Assembly: GCA_037903475.1 (NCBI GenBank)
Contig: JBAJFG010000452.1
Location: forward strand, 1-64,000
DNA: 64,000 nucleotides
Direction: 5' to 3'
Origin: Ancylostoma caninum
Lineage: Eukaryota > Nematoda > Chromadorea > Rhabditida > Ancylostomatidae
Below the pieces are notes generated by a model. The model ran no database searches, was not told where the DNA came from, and was given only the letters and a program-made list of their open reading frames with translations. The first letter of the stretch is position 1; every line of letters starts with the position of its first letter. Below, one piece after another: positions 23,087 to 35,557 of the stretch. A program made the position numbers and the translations under genes.

Positions 23087-26000
23087 TTATTCCGGGGGCT
23101 TCACTTCGCCAGGTTGACCTGAAAGCATCGAATTAGGAAAAGCAGTGGAATTTTCAACATTTACTTGCAATTAATTCCTTTTCGAAACTTTTTTTCGAGG
23201 ATCTATGCATGCAATATAACATAAAGAAGTGCATGTGGGTGATGGAAAGATGAAATATCCCCTAACGGGCATGGATGAGTGTCAGCATGTCAACGGAGTG
23301 TGATCATTGTATGAACTGTTTCATCAAAAGGTGGCCACAACTTCAATACTGAGTCAATCATTAGAGTTCATAATAGAGAAAAGTTGAATGAAGCATAACC
23401 GAAAGAAGAACTTTTCTTATTAAAGAAAAGGTTGAAGAATCACAAGAAGGAGATTGACTGACTTACCTTGGTGCATAGGTGGAGTAGCGGCATCAGCCAT
23501 ATCGAGCTGAGGAGGTTGTGCTGCTTGAGCTTGTGGAGGGTAGCCCGCCGGTGGTTGCCCATACTGTTGAGGAGGGTAGGCTGGATGGCCTAAATGTCAC
23601 TGACTTTATCCTCAAAGGAAATAAGCAATTGATATGAAGTTATCAGCAACGAAAGACAAGGTGCTCCATGGCAAAATAATATCTGAACATGCAAGGTGCT
23701 CCATAGCAAAAATAATATCTGAACATGAATTACCTTGAGGTGGATATCCAGGATAAGCTCCAGGACGTTGAGGTTGTGCGCTGTATCCACCTGGAGGCTG
23801 GCCTTGATATGGCGGACGCTGTTGTGGTGGATAGCCACCTGGTTGAGGTTGAGGTGGATAAGCACCTGGACGCGGTTGTCCGTAATAACCTGGTGCTCCA
23901 GCCTGTTGCGGTGGATAACCTGGATGACCTATAAAGTGGGAGCGACTACTCATGAAAATGTGTTACTGGAATATGTTAAATGTTAAACAAACCTTGCTGA
24001 GGTGGATAGCCTTGGTAGGCACCTTGAGGCTGAGTTTGTTGGGCATAAGCTTGAGGAGGATACGCCTGAGGTGGAGGATATGCTGGCTGCTGCCCAGCAG
24101 GTGGAGCAGGCGGGTAGCCTTGTGGAGGAGGCTGAGCTGCTGGGGATGGTACAGGCAGCTGTTGCTGTTGTTGAACTGCAGGAAGCTGACCAGGAGTTGG
24201 TGCGCGTGCTGCTGCGGCAGCTGCAGCAGGCTCCGCCGCAGCTTCAGCCGGCTTTTCAGCGCTTGCTGAAGAAAATTAAAGTTAGCAAATCAAGCGAACG
24301 ATGTGCTATTTTTGTGAACTCTTCGCCTTGATACGAAGTTGTTATTGTATCAACTTGAGTAATGCCCACGTTCTTGTGCTGGAGGAATGGCGACCTGCAC
24401 CTGAGGAGTGGGCTGTGGAGGGCCGCTTACTTCAAAACCGGGCGGCAATGAAGCTGGCAGCTAAAAAAAAAATTGAAAACTTCAAATTAGATTCTCAAGA
24501 TCATTACATGCAGGATACAAAATGACAGAGCAATAACAATCCACCTGTCCTGCTGCAACCATTTTGCTATGCGCTTCGTGTTTAGCACGTTGTTCCAAAT
24601 ATCTTAACTGATCCATATGGAAAGCCTGTCTTTCCAGAATTAGCTGTTGTCGCTGATATTCTAGCTAAAACCAGGGCAATTAATTTAGGGAGGGAAGGTT
24701 GGTTCAAGTACTCGTTAATTTGAAAAATGAAGCACTGGTACGAAACTACGCACAGCTTCTCGTTCCTTATCCATAATCTGCTCCAATTCGTCGAAGTGTC
24801 GCAGTTTCATTTCCAACTTCTTCATCTGCGTTTCGACGAGCTGAGCAACCAGTGACTTTATTCTCCGCTCTTCAATTGTTGCAAGATGCTAAAACATATG
24901 TAATACGACATTGCAACCGAATGTAATAATGCACAAAAATAGAAGAATAATCCCTGAACTCAATCAGAGCGAAGGGACTCAAAAAAATATCGCTTACCTT
25001 CGCTTTTACAGCAGCAGCAGCAAGTGCAGCTGCGGCAGCAGCTTGAACATTTTCACTGACAGCAACTTTAGCATTGCGCTCGACTGCAGCATCGTCGGCC
25101 TTCTTCGACGCCTCATCGGTCTCCATTTTCTCGCCTTCTTCCTTCTCCTTCTTGTCATCTGTTGCGATTCCAGATTTTGCAAGACCAACCGTTCCGTCCA
25201 GCACTCCAGTTTTCTCCTCATGCGCTTGTACATTTTTAGCATGTGCTTCCAACATGAGTGCGGGCACCTTGAAACAATCCATGAGCTGTCCGTCCCAATC
25301 TGCGGGGTGCAAAAAGAGGTTACCTCGTCTTTTATCTTTGCAAATTCCTCAATAGCTGCCTTAGTGGCCGCTTGTGCAACCTTCGGGTCTACTACAGAAG
25401 CTAGGAAAGCCACTGTGGACATCACAGGATTTCCAGACTGCGAAAATGGAACGGGTTGGAATGCAAGTGGGCCTGCAAATACAATGAGGGTGATTTTCAG
25501 CGAATTAACAACAGGTGTCACGGCCAACGTAGATAATCTTCAATGTAGCTACAACAGCAATCTGTAAGGAGACCAACCCAAAATAGAGTCACCACTTCCT
25601 GGGCCATGAGCATCATCAGAACCAAGATATGGATCCTGGATAGGTAACTGCAGAAACCGGAGAATGCATTCATCCTGTGTGCGCGATCCAACGTGATCCG
25701 ACACCTTGAATAGAGAGAAGATTGGTCCGAAAACTATTTTTATCTCAAAGGCGCCGTAAATTCAACACCTTTTTTCATCCTCTCTTATCTCGCTATAGAA
25801 TCACTACCTATTTTCATCTTGGTCTGTGGAGAATGGGAATCCACTTCGAATTATGTATTTATAAAACATCAAATTGTGACTATGGTAATTTTTCCTTAAT
25901 CTGCCTATCGTATGGTGAAGTCTATGTCAATAGTTCTGTACAGTACGACAGTTATTAACCTTATACTGTTTCATCGGGTAAAGCATCCATGATGCCAGCG

Positions 26001-29000
26001 AGGGGAAGAGTGAACTGAATTTTACTAAAATTGAGCAAATTTTGGAGTTGAGAACAGGTCCGGCCGATAAAACGAGATTTCTTTGAAAAAAAATTGATTC
26101 TCTTCAAAAGAGGTCTTAAATCAAATCAAATTGATCGCTTCGAAATAGAGAAAAACAAAAAAAACAGATGTTTCTGGGAGTGTGAAATACATATAACATG
26201 AATGAAGCAACTGAACATTATAAAAAGACCTTGTTCCAGTCATCCTTGAACATTTCCAAACCTTCGAGCAGCAACAAGGTTTCCTGGTCGGTCCAATCGC
26301 GCCCCGGAGCAGCACCCTTTGTCTAAAAATAACGTATATATAAGCTCGGACTCTGCAACGTCAAATAATGTGGATTTTCCTTCCACGAAAACAACGAATG
26401 ATATAACAACGAATATTCGAATGGTACCTTCATTGCAGCCAACTGCTTCTGATACTGATCAGTTTTGAGACCAACATTCGACAACTTATCGATGGGGGTT
26501 TTTTCAGCATCTTCTCCTTCTTTCTTCTCCGGCTGGAAAAAGAACGCGTAAAATCACGCAGAAGAGGTATGCTGGAGCGATATTTCTAATTCGAGATACA
26601 AACCGCGAAATTCGACACCACAGGACATATCGGTTGTACACCAGTGGGTGTGTCAGCCAAAACCATGAAATGGCTAGTCGCTGGAGGAGCGATTGGTGCT
26701 GGACGAGCATCAGAGTCCACTTGATAATTAATTAAACCCCACTGCTCCAAAAATGAATGTACTCTGAAAGAAGCTCTCTATGTACAAAAAGAGGAGGAAC
26801 AGCATTGTGCGGTATACCAATTTCTGTAATAAAACTACATACCTCACGATGGAACAAACATCACCAGCAAGATTTCTCCTACATGCTGTTGCAGAAAGAT
26901 ATTCAAAAGGATTAAGACGGTATGTGTCAACCATGAAGTTTCGGTAAGACAAGTATCTGGAAACGAAAAAACGTGAGGTGGAACGGATTTACTGAAGCAA
27001 AGCAAAGGGAAACAACTAACACTTCTGGTGTTTTGCTTTTATTCCGACCGTTGAAGAACTCTGGTACCGCTCGTTTCTCTATTTGATGGACAGCGTTGTA
27101 ATCGAACCAAGAAGCATATGAAGGCACAACAATGTAGTGGGTTTGTTCGATAACATTGCCCTCACTCTCCTAGAATAAAACGTGGATAAGTGGCTCTGTG
27201 CGAATAAAATGTAATGCGATGAGATGAAAAAAGAGAGCCAATTCACCTTCCCAGCGCCGTGATGTGACTCCTCGTCCAAATCGGTCAGCTTCTGTCCTTT
27301 CGGTGCTGTGAATTCTGGATCCTTTTCGCGACCTGTAGGCAATAGGATAATCACTATTCCCAACTCATCACGGCACTACGCACTGTCATATCTCATTTAC
27401 GAACAAAACTCTTCCATACAGAATACAGGGTGGCCGAAAAGCATGGGCGTCAGAAAAAACGATATTTTTCTTTTATTAGCTACAATTACTTTTTCTTTAT
27501 TATCATAAATGATACACAACAAGATGAAAAATTAGTATCACAGAAAATTTTCAAAGTGGCCCCCCTTGGCTTTGATGCAGGCTTTCAATCTTGTCTTCAC
27601 GGAAACCACTGTGCGCCGGAGGTAGTCCTCACCAATTTCTGACCAGGCTTGTTCCAGTTCGCGCCGTAATTGCTCAACTTTCGTGATATTCTTATTCTTC
27701 AGTTTCTCCTCCAAGAGCCCCCACACGGAGAAATCCATGGGGTTTAAATCTGGGCTGCAGGATGGCCACTGATTCTTGTTGAGAAATCCGGGAAAATTCT
27801 CCTCCAGGTAGGCAATGGTGGTTTCAGCGCCGTGAGCCGGTGCCCAGTCTTGCTGAAGAGTCATATTGAGGTTTTTCTGTTTCCAGGGGACAAGCACTTT
27901 CCTAAGAATCTCATCTTGGTAGAACTTGGCGTCGATTCTAACGTTTTGGTCGATGAAAACAAGAGGCGTCTTCGATTTTGAGGTTATTCCTCCCCAAACC
28001 ATCACGCCACGGGGAAACAACGACTTCGTTACAATCCTCCTTTCCGAAGAGTACCGCTGACTCGGACTGATGAGTTGACGATCGTCTTGAGAGTTGTGCG
28101 CAACTTCAATGGGAAAAATTTTCTCATCTGTCCATAGCACATCTTCGATGAGGCGCACCTCGAAGATTTTCAACAACTCTTTACATTTCTCAAGCCGCTT
28201 TGCTTTGGCGAAGTCGGTTAGCTTTGTCCCTTGAACAGGCGATAGCTTCGAAGTCCCAGCTCCTTCTTGACAATAAGTTGAACTGACGAACGAGCAACAC
28301 CCAGACTTTTTGCCATCTTGTTCGAGCTGACTCCATCATTTCGGTCGATCCTCTTTTTAATGATCCCTCGCACCCTCCTTGTGTTCACCGTTCGAGGACG
28401 CCCCGGTTTTCGCTTCAAGTTGACATCTCCTACGTCTCTCCATAGTTTGATTATCTTCTGCACGGTTCGCAAAGGAGTATTTAATTTTCTTGAAATCGCT
28501 GCAGTTGACTCTCCAGACTGCGCGAGGCGTACGATGGATTCGCAATGCGGGCACACCCGCATGACTTCAGAAAACGAAGTAAATGGTAGGTCAGAAGAAA
28601 GAGGCTTTGATAAGGTGTCAAACATGTGTAGAATTAAGACGCGGTGAAACTTGCAAAAGAAGAAACAAATGCGTCAAATGAGGCGCCTATACTTTTCGGC
28701 CACCCTGTAGTGCAGTTGCTACAGCGCACGAAAAACTCATCTACTACTAGGTAGATAAGGATAAAAGGTGTGAACATGAGCTGAGGGTTAAACTCAGAGG
28801 AATAAGACCTGTCTAGAAATGGTAATTTTCAGGTATGAGCTTCAAAAGCAAATTTTAAATATATGTGCATCTACAACTGGATAAAGTTAATAAAAACGTC
28901 ACTTTCTGTAACCCACAAACATAGCAAATCTTCAGCAGAAATATCAAACATCCTCTAAAGTATCGCAAGTAAACGAAAGCTCTCCATGTGAAGTATCCCA

Positions 29001-29651
29001 ACCATTTAAAAACAGAGCTTAAAAATACGTATTACTTAATTGTTGAAACACCATTTTTACGAGTCTACATGAAAAATTCAGGGCTCATGAACGAGTAACG
29101 AGAGCCTGCTTTTAGCCTTCTGAATGTCCAGTCGTGCTAGCGACTGTTGGCTTGCACAGCCCTTCACGATCCAGCCCACTATCACTGTAGGTTTGCCCTT
29201 TCCTCTCAATTCAGATCAATTACCGGAAACCAAGCAGCATGAAATAGATGCATGAAATAGAAAACTCATGTTTGAGCTTTTCACTACAGACACCAGATAA
29301 TTTAGATTTCAGCACTCGAAACTGCCTCTATCACCTGAAGGAAATTTCCGCTTCTTCAGCACCGATCTCTCAATGAAATGTCTTCCATCTCTTCAACAAA
29401 GGTGTAATTTCAGGCCAAAAGGAATATTACAATGTTCTCGCCAGCATAAGATTATATTGGCGAATAAAAACTGCATTACTAACCCTTAGGAGGCTCCACT
29501 TTCACTGCAACACCACTTCGGCTGTCGTCGTCGTCGCCGTGCATGGAAGCATCGCCATCGTCATCATCACGCTTGCGCTTTGTTCCACTAAAACTACCAA
29601 CATTTCGTCCCTTGAGCAGAAACCAAACGAGAAGACATACCCCTTCCTCAT
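23087..29651 (-). CDS. swsn-1: SWI/SNF core subunit SWSN-1 (SMARCC/BAF155/Swi3 family)
   Basis: Scaffold subunit of BAF/PBAF chromatin remodellers in the nucleus. Eighteen exons: 29651-29641, 29587-29484, 27332-27247, 27169-27021, 26956-26843, 26763-26604, 26532-26428, 26322-26230, 25704-25578, 25472-25324, 25267-24998, 24888-24754, 24664-24545, 24413-24371 (uncertain), 24265-23993, 23928-23734, 23589-23467, 23118-23087; about 762 aa. Order of parts: basic/acidic N-terminus (KRKRDDDD); SWIRM (about 75-165, [33 protein letters not shown]); SANT (about 245-300, [17 protein letters not shown]); the family block [20 protein letters not shown]; a coiled coil (about 457-541, [18 protein letters not shown]); then a Pro/Gln/Gly/Tyr-rich tail with GYPPQ repeats. 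The long N-terminal module of vertebrate SMARCC is absent. Only exon 14 does not resolve cleanly. Confidence 0.92.
24371..24460 (-). other. Ambiguous exon 14 of swsn-1
   Basis: A good acceptor (poly-T then AG at 24462-24461) leads into [13 protein letters not shown], but that frame ends 2 nt out of phase with the next exon. Starting instead at the acceptor CTCCACAG gives exon 24413-24371 ([14 protein letters not shown]) in phase on both sides. One extra base near 24421 would fuse both parts into one Pro/Gln-rich exon. So either the internal acceptor is real or the sequence lacks a base here. Confidence 0.5.
27426..28707 (-). mobile_element. maT-type (DD37D) Tc1/mariner transposon in swsn-1 intron 2
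   Basis: A 1282-bp element with 16-bp perfect terminal inverted repeats (CAGGGTGGCCGAAAAG at 27426-27441, inverted at 28692-28707) and a TA duplication on each side. It is inserted in the 2.15-kb swsn-1 intron in the same orientation as the gene. Its single transposase is split by a frameshift but otherwise well kept, implying recent arrival. Confidence 0.95.
27538..28625 (-). pseudogene. Frameshifted maT-clade transposase
   Basis: The N-terminal half (28625-28218) has paired-like helix-turn-helix segments and a GRPR motif ([14 protein letters not shown]). The C-terminal half (in frame from about 28222 to 27538) has the catalytic triad [17 protein letters not shown] and SPDLNPMD, with 37 residues between the second and third Asp, the DD37D spacing of maT elements. 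The two halves meet at about 28222 in CAAAGC, where one A appears to be missing. This one-base slip gives the stop after LFKGQS. No other lesion is visible. Confidence 0.92.
28710..29480 (-). other. Remainder of swsn-1 intron 2
   Basis: About 770 bp between the maT element and exon 2. No coding frame or repeat was recognised. It is needed to link exon 2 (ending KVEPPK) to exon 3 (REKDPEF), whose phases match. Confidence 0.6.
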
Positions 29652-29690
29652 GCTTCCTTTTTCAAAGTTCTCTCTACCCTGACCTGAAAA
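29652..29690 (-). promoter_or_regulatory. Putative spliced-leader acceptor and 5' UTR of swsn-1
   Basis: On the minus strand TTTTCAG ends about 33 nt before the ATG at 29651. The first coding exon is only 11 nt (MRK plus two bases), and its frame is confirmed by the join to [10 protein letters not shown] in exon 2. A strong acceptor with no upstream exon suggests SL trans-splicing. Confidence 0.55.
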
Positions 29691-30000
29691 CTCAAGCACA
29701 CCAATAAAGGGCAAAAACGGACGTTTAACAGAACGACAGTAAGCGTAATCCGATTCTAAGGAGAGGTGTTCTTCATCTCTTTCAGCAAAAGACAAGGAAA
29801 CAAAAGGAGGAACGAGAAAACCACTGAGAATGAGAAAGCATTCAAAGCCGACCAGCACTTAGAGGACGCGTGCGTGCGCGGCGCGGATCGCTACGGTTGG
29901 CACGACGCCCTGCGAGGGAGTGTGCGAGCGGAGAGAGGGGAAACATTGCGCGGCAACATTTAATTACGAACGGCCCACCAGGCGAGGGTAATGAGTTAGC

Positions 30001-30597
30001 ACGTTTGGTACTATTTTACTTCAGCGGCCCTACTATCGAGCCCAAACTCAAAATCATGGATTCCTCTGAAAGCTTGCATACGGGGGTAATCCGATGTGCT
30101 GATCACGAATATCGTATGATAGTATCGATTTTATTGATTTTATCGATGTTTTCCCAAGTATGGACCTCCTCCCGGATCTCTCTGAAAACGCCTGCTGAGG
30201 TTTCTGAAGGTGCTGGTTACAAATATGATGAAGATTCCGCAAGGAAAGGTCGACTTGATGGGCAAAACTCCAGTGAAGTCGGCGATTACATCGCCCTACA
30301 GATAAAAATCTGGAGAAAACCAACGAAATCGAGAATATGATGCAAAACGGTTATTATATTCGTGATCAGCAACTCCAAAAACCTCTAAATGCAGTTTTTC
30401 AGAGAGATTTGAGATACGAGTCGAAGTTGGAGAAAAATCGATAAAATCAATAAAATCGATACCACCATGCGAAATGAATATGATATTCGTGGTCAGCACA
30501 TCCAATTACCCCTGCCTGCAAGTTTTCAGAGGAATCCATGGTTTTGAGTTTGGGCTCGATGGTGGGGTCGCTCAAGTACAATAGTACCGCACGTTTT
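30001..30597. repeat. Foldback repeat of about 0.6 kb
   Basis: GGTACTATTTTACTTCAGCG at 30007 and its inverted counterpart ending at 30588 are the tips of arms that also share the GAGCCCAAACTCAAAA..ATGGATTCCTCTGAAA and TCGATTTTATTGATTTTAT segments. The centre (about 30200-30400) is partly self-complementary. A diverged relative lies at about 52470-52700. No coding content. Confidence 0.8.
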
Positions 30598-32461
30598 GGA
30601 GTGCGAATTCGGTAAAAGCAGCGTTGTATTGAAGGAGACATTGGCATTGCCTCTATCTCTGAAAACCGTGGAAAGCACATATTAGGGTGGTAAGTTGGGA
30701 ATGCTCGTTTTTGCATGGAATCAAATGTTTCCCACAAACAAGGCAACACCTCAGTCCAGGTTTTATCTAGAACTAGACGGTGTACCCGGCTTTGCTCGGG
30801 CGTTCAATTTCATTTTTTTTTCAAAACCGATGTCAACACTTGTTGAACCAGAAAATCTTTCCAAAATGTTCATCATTTGGTGATCGGCTTATAAGGCATT
30901 TATCACAGAGTAAGCATCGGTGCAATTGCGGACCCAGTACAAAGGCTACGTGCGAATTTCTGGAACCTCCGCTCCCACGTAGTCTTTCGACTGAGAATTT
31001 GATCTATTGGAATGGATCAGATCGCGCGCGATGTTTACTCCAAATGATGATGATAAATGCCCTGTAAGTGGCCCTTCTTCGTACCGTCCTCTTCCTTCAA
31101 AAAATGAAAGTTGCTTGCTTGGTGAATAAATTCTTCTAAAATACTTGCATCATCCACGTTTAGTGTTTCGGAAAACCCCAGAAGGCACGTTTTCACCGAC
31201 CCGTGTGCAAGAATGCCGAAAAATCGATAAAACAGACAAATCGATATTTCGGTCAAAACGGTTGTCATATTCGTGTTCAGCGCACTGAGATACCCCAGTA
31301 GACATGTTTTTACCATCCCGTGGGCACGAATGGCAAGGAAAAATCAATAAATCGATATTCCGCCCAAAATGGTTGCCATATCTGTATTCAGCGTAATGAG
31401 GTACCCCAGTTTAGTTCATGTCTTCACCACCCCGTGGGCAAGAATAGCTCAAAATCAATAAAATCGATAAATCGATAACTTGGCGTAAAACGGCTGTCAT
31501 ATTCGTGTTCAGAGTATCGAGGAACCTTAATAGGCATGTTCTCGCCAGTACCTGGGCAAAAATAGCGAAAAATCAATAAAATCGATATAATCGATGAGCC
31601 AATCGATAATCCCAGGTGCAATGTAGCCTATAACCTCCGCCGGCCACTGGAGAGTCTACGTGCAAAATTTGATCCGAATCGGTTGATGCTAGGCGATTTC
31701 TATTCGGAACATACAAACATATAAACAAACACACACACCTACACACAAACTTTCACTTTTATATATACAGATTAGTACTGTTGAATCATTTAAATCTTCC
31801 ACACAGAGGATGACCGCTTCTCTGCAGGATGTCCCCGCGCTGTGACCTGAAATAGCGGCTCAACCAAATTTTGGTTTCGTCGCGGTTCTGGAATTTTCAT
31901 CTGCCGTGGAGAGCCCCACCGACGGAAGCAATTGCTTGCCTGATAGCACAAGTTCTGGGCTATTAGGCGGTTAGAACGCAACTTTTGATTCCAGATATGA
32001 AGGACATGGTAGTTCAAGAGTCGATTGACGGTCACAATATCGGTTCATTTACCCATGTTCGGAGCCAGTGTTTCTTTAACTACATGAAACATAAGGAATG
32101 GAAACTCGAAATTCCCGATCGCTCTTCCTACAAATTCCTTTAGAAATCACAAACTAAGTAATGCTAGGCAATCTGTATATCAAAAAATTCTGCACAAAAG
32201 GCCCTTTCAGATAGTATCAAAAGTTTGGAAAGAGTAGTTTGGCAACATGTTCATAAAAACATCGAAACTCCAATGCGCATTCCCAATTTATCACCCTGAT
32301 ACTTGAAAAAGTTCGTGCGGGGCTGAGCTACCTTCGAAGAAGAAGATGCCCAGTATGAGGCCTGTCCTCGCCCACTTATTAACAATGCTGTCGAGATCTG
32401 ATTGTAAGGCATTGTCGGGACGAAGCCCTGCAACAACACTGGCCAGTTGTTGCCATGTGTG

Positions 32462-32490
32462 TTTCTTTGTTTGTTTGTTTGTTTGTTTGT
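32462..32490. repeat. TTTG/TGTT microsatellite
   Basis: About seven tandem copies of a TTTG-type tetranucleotide lie in the central part of the 3.5-kb foldback element. Confidence 0.9.
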
Positions 32491-33271
32491 TGGTGTGAAG
32501 CGAAATGCAGGGGGCGTGGTCTACAGTGAAGAAAATGCTCTACAACGAGTCCACTCGCGGTGGGGTACGCCATCGTCCAAAAGTGGGGAAACGTCTGGAG
32601 TCGGGTCGGGTCCAACGGTGTGATAAGGTTGCGCCAAAAGTGGGGGAGTCGGGTGCGCCTGCGCCGATTAGCGATGAAACACTATAAGACAAGTTCTCCG
32701 TCAAGTGAGAGCGTATTGCATCCCAGTAATGGTAACTGTCTAACCATGCCACTCGATAGAAAAAAAAACAACATTTTTTTCCTCTGTTCAGCGTTACAAC
32801 CGCTCCTGTGTTCACTCCTCTCATTTGCTAACCATGCCTCACCGTCCTCTCTTATATGCTCAATCTAATCCTTATCTCTTTACCACCAATAATAAGCAAT
32901 AGCATGCAAGAAGTGGCAATTATTCTCTGTCGTCATTCCACGGTAAACCGGTCGCAGATAGCTGGCATACATTGGAATATTCCACGATTTTTGAGGTATT
33001 CTTTGAGGAATTTCTGAATAATTCGAGAGGTAGAAAATTTGAAATATTCGAATTATGAATAGTCCGAATGTGGGGCTTTTGCAATATTTGAACAATTCGA
33101 ATAAGGTGTTTTCAAAATGTGCGAATGAACGAATTATTCGAGTGCGGCTCCTTAGTTACCCATGGCATCTGGTACAAAGGGAAGCGAGCGCCCTCTGCAG
33201 TTGCTATCAAGATATCAATGTAGTGCTTTAATTCCGGGAGTGGTGGTCATGATCTGTATATATAAAAGCGA

Positions 33272-33374
<103 letters not shown>

Positions 33375-34729
33375 GGAATAGAAATCGCGGAGGATGAACC
33401 GATCGGGACCAAATTTTGCAGATAGACTCTCCACTGGCCGGCGGAGGTTATAGGCTACTTTGCACCTGGGATTATCGATTGGCTCATCGATTATATCGAT
33501 TTTATTGATTTTTCGCTCTTCTTGACCAGGGACTAGCGAGAACATGTCTACAGGGGTATCTCAATGCGCTGAACACGAATATGACAACCATTTTGCGCCA
33601 AATTATCGATTTATTAATTTTATTGATTTTTTGCCATCTTTGTCCTCGGGGTGGTAAGGACATGTCTACTGGGGTATCTCAATGCGCTGAACACGAATAT
33701 GGCAACCATTTTGTATGACACTATCGATTTATCGATCTTATTGATTTTTCGCCATTCTTGCCTAGGAGGCGATGAGGACATGTCTGCTGGGGCACCTCAA
33801 TACGCTGAACACGGATATGGCAACCATTTTGGGCGAAATATCGATTTATTGATTTTATTGATTTTTCGCTATTCCTGCCCACTGAGTGGTAAAGACATGT
33901 CAACCGGGGTATCGCAGTGCGCTGAACACGGATATGATAACCATTTTGGCTGAAATATCGATTCATCTGCTATATTGATTTTTCGACATTCTTGCACACG
34001 GGTCGGTGAAAATATGCCTTCTGGGACTTTCCGAAACGCTGAACGTGGATGAGGCAAGCACTTTGTAAGAATTCATTTACCAGTCAAGCAACTTCACCCC
34101 ATTTTTTGAGGGAAGGGAGGGGGGGGGGGGCAGGGTGAAGGAGGGTCACTTGAGCTGATCACCAAATGATGAACATTTTGAAAGGATTTTTTGGTTCAAC
34201 AAATGTTGTCATCAGCTTTAAATGGCCGGGAGAAATTGAACACCCGAGCGAAGCCGGGTACACCGTCTAGTAGAGTAATAAAATTGTTCCTGGCCACTCT
34301 TTTTAGTTTGTTCACTTTTTCACGAACTACAAAATCTTCCTATTTTCTAGGATTCTGTGCTCATTTGTGAAAGTCCCAGTAACTGACGAATGTGTGGAAC
34401 GATTTAATGGAATGAATTTACTGAATGGTTTTAATTTTAAAAAAACCTGACTGGAGGAACTAAAAGCAGCTCAAAGTTCCGATATTTTGAAGAATCCCTC
34501 CCTTGCTTTTGACTATTATCGATGATAAATCTTTTTAGGCTTCATTTTCCTCCTTGAATCCTTCACTTCACCAATGATCATCCAACGGAAAAAAAAATTA
34601 AAGTGCTTTGAGAGCCCAAAGATAGTTCTGAGCGGAGGGATATTTGCTATGATCGGTCTATACAGCAGGCCTCGCTCCTGCAACTAACATCTCGGGTAAC
34701 TAAGTGCCGCCCCCCGAATCATTCGCATG

Positions 34730-35275
34730 TAGGACTTTTTCGGCTACCCGGATGAATGAATCATAATCGATTTTCTGAAATCACCAAATGAATGAATAAT
34801 TCGAATAGAATATTCGGTCCAATACCATTTCAATTATAGCTTTCAAAGTTTTCGTTCCTGGCCGCCACTATCAACCTTAGTTACTCGCACCTCCGAAAAT
34901 CGGCCTCAGGTCATATCAGGGTCTCGTCAGGTGATCTGTGGGAATTGCTGGGGGTCACAACGAGTCTTTGAGGCATGGCCTTGTTGGTGGATACCTATTG
35001 CTCTCTATAATTGCCATCATGCCATCATTATTGAAATGTCAAATGTTCCCAAGCCGAATAAACGAATATTTCGAATTTGCCACTTCTCAGACAGTCGAAT
35101 GAGCGAATTGTTCCAATACTAGCTTTCTCCAGGTGCCCGAATAAATGAATTATTCGAATAACTCCAATTATGAACAACCCGAATGAACGAATAGTTCGAA
35201 TATGCCCATTTTTTGAAAAGCCGGATGAATGAATTATTAGAATATTAGAATATTCGAAAATTTCGTCGAATATAT
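34730..35275. repeat. Degenerate AT-rich repeats around GAATNATTCGAATA
   Basis: Many irregular copies of GAATGAATTATTCGAATA-like words, each followed by a Cys/Pro-poor spacer of 30-50 bp, occur here and at about 33000-33150. They are weakly palindromic. No gene is visible. Confidence 0.6.
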
Positions 35276-35557
35276 CCGACTCGGTCATATGTATGATAGT
35301 TGGCTATGTCAATCAAGCGGGAGCTGAACGTGCACTAAAACTGGACGTTACCGCTCTGTACAGGGTCCACTGGTGTACAGTAAAGGCAGCAGGAGAAAGA
35401 AGTGTAATGCTACATTTTCCGTTGGTTTTCTATTGTTGAAATCGATTGGACGATAAGTTATGTTAGTGTGGAAATGAGGTGAACTAATGCGAGCGAACTA
35501 AGCATTAGAGGAAATCTGCAAGTCCGGCGTAAGCCGGACGGCCAGACTCACAAATAT

